Shown in pieces: positions 1 to 8,272 of a DNA stretch of 64,000 nucleotides. A program made the translations under genes and the position numbers. How positions within the stretch are numbered: the stretch's first letter is position 1; each line of letters opens with the position of its first letter. This DNA comes from Bradyrhizobium canariense (GTDB lineage Bacteria; Pseudomonadota; Alphaproteobacteria; Rhizobiales; Xanthobacteraceae): positions 124,001-188,000 of the forward strand of contig NZ_JAFCKJ010000009.1 of assembly GCF_018130465.1 (NCBI RefSeq), written 5' to 3'. The notes below the pieces were generated by a model, which saw nothing but the letters and a program-made list of their open reading frames with translations, was not told where the DNA came from and did not search any database.

Positions 1-322
1 TCAGGATTCCCGATACGCAATAGCCGCATTGCATCGCCTGTTCGGCGATAAGGGCACGTTGCAGCGGATGCGGTTGCGCCGCTGTGCCGAGGCCTTCCAC
101 CGTGACGACGTCCTTGTCCGCGACCGACCACATCGGCATGTCGCAGGAGGCCATCGCGCGATCGCCGACCATGACATGGCAGGCGCCGCACTCGCCGGCT
201 CCGCAGCCGAAATGCGGACCGGTGACGCCGAGCCGGCCGCGCAGCACATCGAGCAGCGTCTGATCCGGATCGGTATCCACGGCCGCCGCAGTGCCGTTGA
301 GCTGGAATTGAATGGTGGGCAT
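1..322 (-). CDS. (2Fe-2S)-binding subunit of a xanthine dehydrogenase/CoxS-type oxidoreductase (3' end cut by window)
   Basis: The first 107 residues of a small iron-sulfur subunit are present; the gene runs off the left edge. It starts MPTIQFQLNG at an ATG at 322. Near residues 38-48 it has the plant-ferredoxin-like cysteine cluster GCGAGECGACH, and near the cut end a CGYC motif that begins the second [2Fe-2S] site. This is the pattern of the small subunit of molybdenum hydroxylases (CoxS, NicA, IorA), which passes electrons from the Mo subunit. It lies 15 nt downstream of the binding-protein gene on the same strand, so the two are probably co-transcribed. The Mo-binding partner would lie left of the window. 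The substrate cannot be told. Confidence 0.85.
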   Translation of the reverse strand, partial: MPTIQFQLNGTAAAVDTDPDQTLLDVLRGRLGVTGPHFGCGAGECGACHVMVGDRAMASCDMPMWSVADKDVVTVEGLGTAAQPHPLQRALIAEQAMQCGYCVSGIL

Positions 323-337
323 TGTCGCTCCACGGCC

Positions 338-1312
338 TCAGGACTTGTCGAACTTCTTGACGACGTCGGCCCATTTTTCGATGTCACCGCGCAGGAATTT
401 GTCGAACGCTTCCGGCGTCATCGACATCGGCGCGGCACCCTGCTCGGTCCAGAGCTTTATGATGTCGGGCCGCTTCACCATCGCGTTCACGGCGGCATTG
501 AGCTTGTCGATAACGGGTTTCGGCGTGCCGGCCGGAGCCATCAGGCCGAGCCAGATCGTGGCTTCATAGCCTGCTACGCCCGCCTCGATGGCTGTCGGTA
601 CGTTCGGGAGCACCGCCGAGCGCTGCTTGCCGGTGGTCGCAAGCGCGCGGACCTGGTTCTCGCCGATGTTCGGCGCCATCGCCGGCACCGCGTCGATCAT
701 CATCTGCACCTGCCCCCCGATCACGCCGCTGCGTGCCTCGCCGCTGTTGCGGTAGGGGACGTGGACGAGATCGATGCCGGCCATGGCTTTGAACAGCTCG
801 CCGGCCATGTGATAGGGCGTGCCCTGGCCGGAGGAGGCGTAGTTCAATTTGCCCGGCTGCGACTTGGCGAGCGCGACGAACTCCTGCAGCGTCTTCGCTG
901 CGACTTGCGGGTTCACCACGATGACGAGATCGGAAGAGTTCACCGGTGCGATCGGTGCGAGGTCGCGCATCAGCTCGTATTTGCGTTTATCCGGCGTCAG
1001 CAGGGATTCGTTCGCGGTCTGGGTGTTGGACATCATCAACAGCGTGTAGCCGTCGGCGGGTGACTTCGCCGCTTCGACGGTGCCGATGACGCCGCCCGCG
1101 CCGGTGCGGTTCTCGATCACGAAGGGCTGGCCAAAACTCTCCTGGAGCGCATTGCCGATCAGCCGGGCTGCGACATCGGCCGGCCCGCCGGCGCCGAAGG
1201 GCACGACGATCCGGACCGCGTGGTTGGGATATTCCTGCGCCAGGGACGGGGCTGCGGAGCATGCGCTGAGCAGGCCGGCGGCCAGCGCCAGCATGAATTG
1301 TCGGGCCGTCAC
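338..1312 (-). CDS. Tripartite tricarboxylate transporter (Bug family) substrate-binding protein
   Basis: A 324-aa periplasmic binding protein. A GTG at 1312 is preferred because GGGAGGT lies just upstream and the product then begins MTARQFMLALAAG with a complete signal peptide ending near SLAQ. An ATG at 1294 would shorten the signal. The mature start EYPNHAVRIVVPFGAGGP is the usual Bug/TctC opening, and the length is normal for the family. No TctA or TctB gene is adjacent, so it is an orphan binding protein, as is common in this group of bacteria. The [2Fe-2S] hydroxylase subunit directly downstream suggests it captures the substrate of that enzyme; this is inference from position only. Confidence 0.88.
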   Translation of the reverse strand: MTARQFMLALAAGLLSACSAAPSLAQEYPNHAVRIVVPFGAGGPADVAARLIGNALQESFGQPFVIENRTGAGGVIGTVEAAKSPADGYTLLMMSNTQTANESLLTPDKRKYELMRDLAPIAPVNSSDLVIVVNPQVAAKTLQEFVALAKSQPGKLNYASSGQGTPYHMAGELFKAMAGIDLVHVPYRNSGEARSGVIGGQVQMMIDAVPAMAPNIGENQVRALATTGKQRSAVLPNVPTAIEAGVAGYEATIWLGLMAPAGTPKPVIDKLNAAVNAMVKRPDIIKLWTEQGAAPMSMTPEAFDKFLRGDIEKWADVVKKFDKS

Positions 1313-1524
1313 ACCCACCTCCCTGATGTCGTTCTTGTTGGTGGCACTGTAGCGGCAGGGGAGGTGGACTGTCGACGCCTCACAAAGCCGATCGGGCCTG
1401 GAATATCGGGCGGTTTTTGGTGTGGCGGCGCGGCTCTTCGCGGTCGCGGCAGGAACCGGCAGCGCACGCGGTCTGAGCAATTCGCATGGGCATTGCCGGA
1501 TAAATACCCTCGGCTGACAGGTAT

Positions 1525-1539
1525 TTTGGTGTTACCAAA
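1525..1539. promoter_or_regulatory. Perfect 6-bp inverted repeat, candidate operator
   Basis: TTTGGT-GTT-ACCAAA ends six bases before the ATG of the molybdopterin oxidoreductase gene. The TTGGT/ACCAA half-sites and three-base spacer resemble operators of FCD-type GntR regulators such as PdhR and LldR (known family property). Bound protein would overlap the ribosome-binding region and block transcription. No regulator gene is adjacent; the nearest GntR gene lies at 8273-9010. Function is inferred. Confidence 0.4.
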
Positions 1540-1545
1540 TTGGAC

Positions 1546-3636
1546 ATGAACCAGCACGCCAAGATCGAAATCCGCCATTCGACCTGTCCGCACGATTGCC
1601 CGTCGGCCTGTGCCCTCGATATCGAGGTGGTCGAGGGACGCAGCATCGGTCGCGTCCGCGGTTCGAAAAAGCAGACCTATACGGCCGGCGTGGTCTGCGC
1701 CAAGGTCGCCCGTTATGCCGAGCGCATCCATCATGCTGAAAGGCTGATGTATCCGCTGCGCCGCACCGGGCCGAAGGGCTCCGGCCAATTTGCGCGGATC
1801 ACCTGGGACGAGGCGCTGGACGAGATCGGGCATCGCTTCAACCAGGCCGAGCGCGAATTCGGCGCGGAATCGGTCTGGCCCTATTATTACGCCGGCACGA
1901 TGGGGCTGGTGATGCGCGACGGCCTCAACCGGCTCACGCATGTGAAGAAATATTCGCGGTTCTATCAGACCATCTGCGCCAATGTCGGGCGCATCGGGTT
2001 CGCGATCGGCACCGGCAAGATCGCCGGCGTCGATCCGCGCGAGATGGCGCTCTCCGATCTCGTGGTGATCTGGGGCACCAACCCCGTCAACACGCAGGTC
2101 AACGTGATGACGCACGCCGCCCGAGCGCGGAAGGAGCGTGGCGCCAAGATCGCGGCCGTCGACATCTACGACAACGAGACGATGAAGCAGGCGGACATCA
2201 AGATCATCCTGCGGCCCGGCACCGACGGCGCGTTCGCCTGCGGCGTGATGCATGTCCTGTTCCGCGACGGCCATGCCGACCGCGCCTATATGGACAAGTA
2301 CACCGATTGCCCTGACGAGCTCGAGGCGCATCTGAAGACGCGCAACCCCGAATGGGCGTCCGCGATCTCAGGCGTACCGGTGGCGGAGATCGAGGCCTTT
2401 GCCAAATTGGTCGGCGAGACCAAGCGGACCTTCTTCCGGCTCGGCTACGGCTTCACCCGCTCGCGCAACGGCGCAGCGCAGATGCATGCCGCGAACTGCA
2501 TTCCCGCGGTGACCGGCGCCTGGCAATATGAAGGCGGCGGCGCCTTCTTCAATAATTATGCGCTGTGGCACTTCAACGAATCCATCATCGAAGGCCACGA
2601 CGCCATCGACCAGACCATCCGTGCGCTCGACCAGTCGCAGATCGGCCGCATCCTCACCGGCGATTCCAAGGCCCTGCACGGCAAGAGTCCGGTCAAGGCG
2701 ATGCTGATCCAGAACACCAATCCGATGACGGTGGCGCCGGAGCAGGCGCTGGTGCGCGCGGGCTTTGCGCGCGAGGATTTGTTCGTCGCGGTGCACGAGC
2801 AGTTCATGACCGAGACGGCGGAGATGGCCGACATCGTGCTGCCGGCGACGATGTTCATGGAACATGACGATCTCTATTACGGCGGCGGCCACCAACACAT
2901 CTCGGTCGGGCCGAAGCTGATCGACCCGCCCGGGGAATGCCGCTCCAACCACGAGGTCTTGCAGGCGCTGGCGCCGCGGCTTGGCGCCAGGCATCCGGGG
3001 TTCGAGCTGACGCCGCGTGAATTGATCGACGCGACGCTGAAGCTGAGCGACCACGGCGACATTGCCGGCCTCGAAGCCGACCTCTGGCGCGACCTGCAGC
3101 CGGACTTCCGCACGTCGCATTATCTCGACGGCTTTGCCCATGCCGACAGGAAATTCCATTTCAAAGCCGATTGGGCGCATCCGCCGTTCGGCCAGACGAT
3201 GGGTGACTTCGACAAGATGCCGTCGCTGCCGGACCATTGGGCGGTGATCGAGCATTCCGACCAGGCCCATCCGTTCCGGCTTGCCACGAGCCCGTCGCGC
3301 AGCTTCCTCAACACCACCTTCAACGAGACGCCGTCCTCCCAGGCGCGCGAGGGCAAGGCGAGCGTGATGATCCATCCCCTGGATGCGGCCGCGCTCGACA
3401 TCGCCCATGGCGACGCCGTGACGCTCGGCAACACCCGCGGCGAGACCACGCTGATCGCCACACTGTTCGAGGGTGTGCGGCGGGGCGTGCTGATCGCGGA
3501 ATCCGTTCATCCCAACAAGAACCATATCGGTGACCGCGGCATCAACATGCTGACGGGCGCGGACACGATCGCGCCGATCGGCGGAGCCGCTTTCCACGAC
3601 AACAAGGTCTGGATCAGGAAAGCGGTTGCGGCCTGA
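1546..3636 (+). CDS. Molybdopterin-dependent oxidoreductase (DMSO reductase/formate dehydrogenase superfamily)
   Basis: A 696-aa cytoplasmic-type Mo/W-bisMGD enzyme. The N-terminus has a [4Fe-4S] motif (CPHDCPSAC near residue 14, fourth Cys in GVVCAK). The catalytic molybdopterin domains follow, and a molybdopterin-dinucleotide-binding domain begins around residue 575. No twin-arginine signal is visible. A cysteine in TICANVG near residue 145 is a candidate Mo ligand, but this is uncertain without alignment. The ATG at 1546 is preferred over an in-frame TTG at 1540, although no strong Shine-Dalgarno is visible. It diverges from the leftward [2Fe-2S]/binding-protein pair. The substrate is unknown; family annotation usually stops at molybdopterin oxidoreductase. 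Confidence 0.88.
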   Translation: MNQHAKIEIRHSTCPHDCPSACALDIEVVEGRSIGRVRGSKKQTYTAGVVCAKVARYAERIHHAERLMYPLRRTGPKGSGQFARITWDEALDEIGHRFNQAEREFGAESVWPYYYAGTMGLVMRDGLNRLTHVKKYSRFYQTICANVGRIGFAIGTGKIAGVDPREMALSDLVVIWGTNPVNTQVNVMTHAARARKERGAKIAAVDIYDNETMKQADIKIILRPGTDGAFACGVMHVLFRDGHADRAYMDKYTDCPDELEAHLKTRNPEWASAISGVPVAEIEAFAKLVGETKRTFFRLGYGFTRSRNGAAQMHAANCIPAVTGAWQYEGGGAFFNNYALWHFNESIIEGHDAIDQTIRALDQSQIGRILTGDSKALHGKSPVKAMLIQNTNPMTVAPEQALVRAGFAREDLFVAVHEQFMTETAEMADIVLPATMFMEHDDLYYGGGHQHISVGPKLIDPPGECRSNHEVLQALAPRLGARHPGFELTPRELIDATLKLSDHGDIAGLEADLWRDLQPDFRTSHYLDGFAHADRKFHFKADWAHPPFGQTMGDFDKMPSLPDHWAVIEHSDQAHPFRLATSPSRSFLNTTFNETPSSQAREGKASVMIHPLDAAALDIAHGDAVTLGNTRGETTLIATLFEGVRRGVLIAESVHPNKNHIGDRGINMLTGADTIAPIGGAAFHDNKVWIRKAVAA

Positions 3637-3772
3637 GCCGCGCACGCGCGTCGATCGCCTGCAAGTTTGTGTCGAGGCGCTAAAGCGGCGCCGCGCCGCA
3701 GATTGCCCTTGCACCTTCCGCCCGAGCTGCCGCAAATGGCAGCAAAACGGAAGCCAAGGAAGCGAGCGTGCC

Positions 3773-4555
3773 ATGACCGACACCACAGCCGTGATCACCG
3801 AGAAGCGCGGGCAGGCGCTCTGGATCACCATCAACCGGCCCGAGAAACGCAACGCGCTGAACGGCGAGGTCATCGCCGGCATCGCGCGCGGCTATCGCGA
3901 CGCGCATGACGACAAGGATGTCCGAATCATCGTGCTGACGGGCGCGGGCGACAAGGCGTTCTGCGCCGGTGCGGACCTTCAGAACTCCGGCGCGGCTTTC
4001 GCGATGGATCATTCGAAGCCGAATGTCGACTATGCCGATCTGTTGCGCTTGTCGCAGAACGCGACCAAGCCCGCGATTGCACGTGTCGGCGGCGTCTGCA
4101 TGGCCGGCGGCATGGGCCTGCTCTGCATGACCGACATGGCCGTCGCCGCCGATCACGTCGTCTTCGGTCTGCCGGAAGTGAAGGTCGGCGTGTTTCCGAT
4201 GCAGGTGTTGAGCCTGTTACAGTCCATCGCCCCACCTCGCCTCGTCAACGAGTGGGCGCTGACCGGCGAGCCGTTCGACGCCAAGGCTGCAATGGCAGCG
4301 GGCCTGCTCAATTATGTCGTGCCCACGGCCGGGCTGGATGCCAAGGTCGACTGGCTGATCGGCCGCATCGTCGACAAATCCCCGACCGCGATCCGCCGCG
4401 GCAAATACGCGATGCGCGCGATCGCCTCGATGTCGTTCGACGAGAGCATCGCCTACACCGAAAGCCAGATCGCGCTGCTCGCCATGACCGAGGACGCCAA
4501 GGAAGGGCTGAAAGCGTTCAGCGAGAAGCGCAAGCCGGTCTGGACCGGGCGGTGA
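3773..4555 (+). CDS. Enoyl-CoA hydratase/isomerase family protein
   Basis: A 260-aa crotonase-fold protein. Oxyanion-hole segments are seen at CAGAD (near residue 65) and GVCMAGGMG (near residue 105). The position of the second catalytic glutamate is kept (LPEVKVG), but the first is a glycine in AGGMGLL, so hydration may not be the reaction; isomerase or hydrolase members look like this. Length is normal. AAGGA lies 12 nt before the ATG at 3773. The gap from the upstream oxidoreductase is 136 nt, so co-transcription is possible. It would act in acyl-CoA or aromatic-acid breakdown. Confidence 0.85.
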   Translation: MTDTTAVITEKRGQALWITINRPEKRNALNGEVIAGIARGYRDAHDDKDVRIIVLTGAGDKAFCAGADLQNSGAAFAMDHSKPNVDYADLLRLSQNATKPAIARVGGVCMAGGMGLLCMTDMAVAADHVVFGLPEVKVGVFPMQVLSLLQSIAPPRLVNEWALTGEPFDAKAAMAAGLLNYVVPTAGLDAKVDWLIGRIVDKSPTAIRRGKYAMRAIASMSFDESIAYTESQIALLAMTEDAKEGLKAFSEKRKPVWTGR

Positions 4556-4563
4556 GGGGAAGA

Positions 4564-4707
4564 TCTCGTGTCCCGGACGCGCTGCAACGCTCTTGCGTTG
4601 CTGCGCAGAGCCGGGACCCAGATGGCGGTACCGGACACACGGCACGATGGGCCCCAGCTCTGCAGCGCACCGCTGAAGAAGCGCTGCGCTGCGTCCGGGG
4701 CACGAGA
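4564..4707. repeat. REP-like palindromic element (terminal inverted repeat, internal hairpin)
   Basis: The ends 4564-4580 and 4691-4707 are inverted repeats matching at 16 of 17 positions (TCTCGTGTCCCGGACGC against its complement). An internal hairpin pairs GCAACGC (4584-4590) with GCGTTGC (4595-4601). It sits between two convergent genes and codes for nothing convincing. The layout fits a dispersed REP/RIME-like extragenic element. A genome-wide copy number cannot be judged here. Confidence 0.6.
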
Positions 4708-4767
4708 GTGCTCTCCACTAGCCCAAATTGAGTTATCAAACAGCAGACACGCCTTCGAGCGGCGATC

Positions 4768-5196
4768 TCACCCCGCGTTGGCCTTCAACCCTGCCGCCTG
4801 GATGCCGGCCACCGCGCACGCCTCGTCATTGTCCGACGTGTCGCCGGAGATGCCGACGGCGCCGAGCAGCGTCGTGCCGTCCATGATCAGCACGCCGCCG
4901 GGGACCGGCACCAGCGCGCCCTTGGCCATGGTGTTCACGGCGTCGATGAAATAGGCCTGCTCCTGCGCGCGCTGGAAGAGAGCGCGCGAGCCCATGCCCA
5001 ATGCGAGCGCGCCGTAGGCCTTGCCGTGCGCGATCTCGGCGCGCATCAGGCTGGTGCCGTCCTGCGCCGCGGCGATCTTGAGCACCCCGCGGGCGTCCAG
5101 GATGGTGACGACCAGCGGCTTCAACTTCAGCTCCGTGGATTTCGCGAAAGCGGCGTCGAGGATCTTGCGGGCGGTGTCGAGGGTGAGGTCAGCCAT
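4768..5196 (-). CDS. glcG: GlcG/HbpS family heme-binding-like protein
   Basis: A 142-aa protein of the DUF336/GlcG family starting MADLTLDTARKIL. AAGGAAA lies upstream of the ATG at 5196. Typical features are LVVTILDARG, the AYGALALGMGSRA helix and a glycine-rich VPVPGGVLIMDG segment followed by GAVGISGD. GlcG is encoded with glycolate oxidase subunits in many bacteria but its biochemical role is not settled; HbpS relatives bind heme. Here its start overlaps the end of the FAD/Fe-S dehydrogenase gene by 8 nt, so the two are surely one operon and may work together. Confidence 0.85.
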   Translation of the reverse strand: MADLTLDTARKILDAAFAKSTELKLKPLVVTILDARGVLKIAAAQDGTSLMRAEIAHGKAYGALALGMGSRALFQRAQEQAYFIDAVNTMAKGALVPVPGGVLIMDGTTLLGAVGISGDTSDNDEACAVAGIQAAGLKANAG

Positions 5197-8167
5197 GGCT
5201 GGTTTCCTTTGCAATGGGAGGGGTTGTGGATTGGGTTTCGGCACGATCAAGGCTCATCGCCAGCACCCGCGCGACGTGACGCGCCTCGCGCTGGGCGCCG
5301 TCGTGGATCTGGTGCCGGCAGGAGGTGCCGTCGGCAACAACGAGCGTATTTGGGTCAGCGCGCCGCACGGCGGGTAGCAGCGAGAGCTCGGCCATCTCGA
5401 TCGAGGCATCGTAGGTGTCCGCGCCATAGCCGAAGGCGCCGGCCATGCCGCAGCAGCTCGACTCGATGGTCTCGACCTTCAGGCCGGGGACGAGGCGCAG
5501 CACCTGCTCGACCGGTTTGAACGCGCCGAAGGATTTTTGATGGCAATGGCCGTGCACCAGGGCCTTATCGGCAACGGTGCCGAGCGGCAGTTGCAGCCGG
5601 CCGGCCTCGGCTTCGCGCACCAGGAATTCCTCGAAGGTCAGCGCGTGGGCGCCGACGGCCTTGGCGTCATCGTCCTTGCGCAGCGAGGCGAGCTCGTCGC
5701 GCAGGGTCAAGAGGCAGCTTGGCTCGAGGCCGACGATCGGGACGCCGCGCGCGGCGAAGGGCGCGAAGGCGGCGACGAGACGATCGAGTTCGGACCTGGC
5801 TTCGTCGACGAGACCGGCGGACAGGAAGGTGCGGCCGCAGCACAGCGGACGGCCGCCGCTTGCAGGTTTCGGCAGATGCACGCGATAGCCGCCGGCCGCG
5901 AGCACGCGCAACGCGGCCTCAAGGTTCTCGCGCTCATAGATGCGGTTGAAGGTGTCGGCGAACAGCACGACCTCGCGGCCGGTTTCCGGCCCGACCGCTT
6001 CGGCCGGCGGCACGAACACGTCGCTGCGGAAGGCGGGGAGCGCGCGGCGTGCGCTGATGCCGGCAAAGCGCTCGAACAGCTTTCGCAGCAGCGGGCTGCG
6101 GTTGCGCAAATTTGCCAGCGGTGCGAAGCGCGACGCGAGGCCAGCATAGCGCGGCAGGTAGCCGACGAGCCGGTCGCGCAATGTCAGACCATGCGAGGCC
6201 GCGCGCGCAGCCAGCACCTCGATCTTCATCTTGGCCATGTCGACACCGGTCGGGCATTCGTGGCGGCAGGCCTTGCAGGAGACGCAGAGTTTCAGCGTCT
6301 CCATCATCTCGTCGGAGGAGAGCGCGCCCTCGCCGAGCTGTCCGGAGATGGCGAGCCGCAAAGTGTTCGCGCGCCCTCGCGTCACGTCCTTCTCGTTGCG
6401 CGTCGCGCGGTAGGACGGACACATCACGCCGCCCTCGAGCTTGCGGCAGGCGCCGTTGTTGTTGCACATCTCGACCGCGCCCTGAAAACCGCCGCCGGCC
6501 CCGGGATAAGCCGACCAGTCGAGTTTTGTCTTGAGCTCAGCGACGCGATACTCGGGCTTGAAGCGGAACAGCGAGCGGTCGTCCATCCTGGGCGCATCGA
6601 CGATCTTGCCGGGATTGAGCACGCCATCGGGATCGAAGCGATGCTTCACTTCGCGGAAGTCGGCGACGAGACGCTCGCCGAACATGGTTTCGTGAAATTC
6701 GGAGCGCACTAGGCCGTCGCCGTGCTCGCCGGAATGCGAGCCCTTGTATTCGCGCACCAGTTCGAAGGCTTCCTCGGCGATGGCCCGCATCGCCTTGACG
6801 TCCTTCTCCAGCTTCAAATTCAGCACGGGCCGCACATGCAGGCAGCCTTCGGAGGCGTGAGCATACATCGTGCCGCTGGTGCCGTGCTTGGCAAAGACTT
6901 CATTCAGCCGCGCGGTGTAGTCGGCCAGATGCGGCAGCGGCACGGCGCAGTCCTCGACGAAGGAGACCGGCTTGCCCTCCTGCTTCATCGACATCATGAC
7001 GTTGAGGCCGGCGGCGCGGAAATCGGCGATCCCGCTCTGGAGCGCGGGCTCGGTGATGTCCACCACGCCGCCCCATTTGCGCTTGTCGTTGTTCCAGCCG
7101 AAGCCGAGATCGCCCATCAGCTCGCCGAGCTGCTTCAGACGCACGAGGTTGTCTGCCTGATCCTCTTCGGCGAACTCGACCACGAGCACCGCATCCGGAT
7201 CGCCCTTGATCGCGGCGGAGATGATCGGCCGGAACATCGCGATGTCGCGGCCGAGCGCCAGCATGGTGCGGTCGACCAACTCGACCGCGATCGGCTTCAG
7301 CTTGACCAGATGCTGGGCCGCGTCCATCGCCTCGTAAAAACTGCCGAAATGGCAGATGCCGAGCGCCTTGTTGCGGATCACGGGCCACAGCTTCAGCTCG
7401 ACCTTGGTGGTGAAGGCGAGGGTGCCCTCGGAGCCGACGAGAAGGTGGGCCATGTTGTTGCGCGCATTGCGCGGCACCAGCGCATCGAGATTGTAGCCGC
7501 CGACACGGCGCTGCAGCTTGGGGAAGCGCGCGGCGATCTCGCCGGCCTCGCGGGCGCCGAGATCGAGCATGTCGCGGAACAGGGCGCGGGCGCTGTCGTT
7601 CGCATCGAGATCGGAGAGATCGCGCGACACCTCGCCGAAGCGGCTCAGCGTGCCGTCGGCGAGCGCGGCCTCCATCGACAGCGTGTTGTCGCGCATGGTG
7701 CCGTAGCGCAAGCTACGGCCGCCGCAGGAATTGTTGCCCGCCATGCCGCCGATGGTGGCGCGCGACGCCGTGGAGACGTCGACCGGAAACCAGAGGCCGT
7801 GCTTTCGGAGCTGGCGGTTGAGGTCGTCGAGCACGATGCCGGGCTCGACCACGCAGGTGCGCCCTTCGACGTCGAGCGACAGGATCCGGTTCAGGTGCTT
7901 CGAGAGATCGACCACGAGGCCGTCATTGACGGTCTGGCCGCATTGCGAGGTGCCGCCGCCGCGCGGGGTCACCTTCCGTCCGTCGTCCCGGGCGATCGCC
8001 AGCGCCCGCAAGGCCTCGTCCATGGTCCTGGGCACGACCACGCCCGCGGGCACGATCTGATAGAACGAGGCGTCGGTGGCGTAGCGGCCGCGGCTGAAGC
8101 GATCGAACAGGACGTCGCCGGTCATTTCCGCGCGCAGGCGCCGTTCGAGCGAGGAGGCGTTTGTCAT
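5189..8167 (-). CDS. FAD-linked oxidase / Fe-S fusion dehydrogenase (YdiJ/GlcD-GlcF type 2-hydroxyacid dehydrogenase)
   Basis: A 992-aa fusion. Residues about 40-250 form an FAD_binding_4 domain (RGGGTSQCGQ near 70, NNSCGGRSLRYG near 150). About 250-530 is the FAD-oxidase C domain (HSGEHGDGLVRSEF). Iron-sulfur motifs follow (CNNNGAC near 590, CVSCKACRHECPTG near 655), then two CCG domains (PLCCGRTF, HGHCHQKSFG, SSCCGMAGAFG). This is the architecture of YdiJ-like D-2-hydroxyglutarate/D-lactate dehydrogenases, in effect GlcD fused to GlcF. It would feed electrons from a 2-hydroxyacid to the membrane chain. GlcG and two glyoxylate aminotransferase-type genes nearby make glycolate or a related 2-hydroxyacid a reasonable substrate; this is inference. 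Confidence 0.9.
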   Translation of the reverse strand: MTNASSLERRLRAEMTGDVLFDRFSRGRYATDASFYQIVPAGVVVPRTMDEALRALAIARDDGRKVTPRGGGTSQCGQTVNDGLVVDLSKHLNRILSLDVEGRTCVVEPGIVLDDLNRQLRKHGLWFPVDVSTASRATIGGMAGNNSCGGRSLRYGTMRDNTLSMEAALADGTLSRFGEVSRDLSDLDANDSARALFRDMLDLGAREAGEIAARFPKLQRRVGGYNLDALVPRNARNNMAHLLVGSEGTLAFTTKVELKLWPVIRNKALGICHFGSFYEAMDAAQHLVKLKPIAVELVDRTMLALGRDIAMFRPIISAAIKGDPDAVLVVEFAEEDQADNLVRLKQLGELMGDLGFGWNNDKRKWGGVVDITEPALQSGIADFRAAGLNVMMSMKQEGKPVSFVEDCAVPLPHLADYTARLNEVFAKHGTSGTMYAHASEGCLHVRPVLNLKLEKDVKAMRAIAEEAFELVREYKGSHSGEHGDGLVRSEFHETMFGERLVADFREVKHRFDPDGVLNPGKIVDAPRMDDRSLFRFKPEYRVAELKTKLDWSAYPGAGGGFQGAVEMCNNNGACRKLEGGVMCPSYRATRNEKDVTRGRANTLRLAISGQLGEGALSSDEMMETLKLCVSCKACRHECPTGVDMAKMKIEVLAARAASHGLTLRDRLVGYLPRYAGLASRFAPLANLRNRSPLLRKLFERFAGISARRALPAFRSDVFVPPAEAVGPETGREVVLFADTFNRIYERENLEAALRVLAAGGYRVHLPKPASGGRPLCCGRTFLSAGLVDEARSELDRLVAAFAPFAARGVPIVGLEPSCLLTLRDELASLRKDDDAKAVGAHALTFEEFLVREAEAGRLQLPLGTVADKALVHGHCHQKSFGAFKPVEQVLRLVPGLKVETIESSCCGMAGAFGYGADTYDASIEMAELSLLPAVRRADPNTLVVADGTSCRHQIHDGAQREARHVARVLAMSLDRAETQSTTPPIAKETSHG

Positions 8168-8242
8168 CCCTGGTCCCGGACTGATCCAGCGAGGCGTACG
8201 GCCGGGCTGGAGTATTCATTCTTGTTTCTGACCGATTATATT

Positions 8243-8255
8243 ATGAATTCAAAAT
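8243..8255. promoter_or_regulatory. Candidate GntR-FCD operator (ATGAATTCAAAAT)
   Basis: The sequence ATGAATTCAAAAT lies 75 nt upstream of the leftward dehydrogenase start. The same 13-mer with one change (ATGAATGCAAAAT) lies at 9089-9101 in the divergent promoter of the GntR gene. The core TGAATTCA is palindromic. The pair is best read as binding sites of the linked regulator. Confidence 0.4.
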
Positions 8256-8272
8256 GAGCAAGCCGGCTGCCC

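Noticed and set aside
2368-3882. A 504-codon minus-strand frame opposite the molybdopterin oxidoreductase
   Set aside because: No recognisable domain, basic low-complexity composition, and it runs through the start of the next real gene.
5537-8257. Long plus-strand frames (391 and 511 codons) antisense to the FAD/Fe-S dehydrogenase
   Set aside because: They are composed of His/Arg/Ala/Gly-rich low-complexity sequence and lie opposite a protein with clear FAD and Fe-S motifs. Shadow ORFs.
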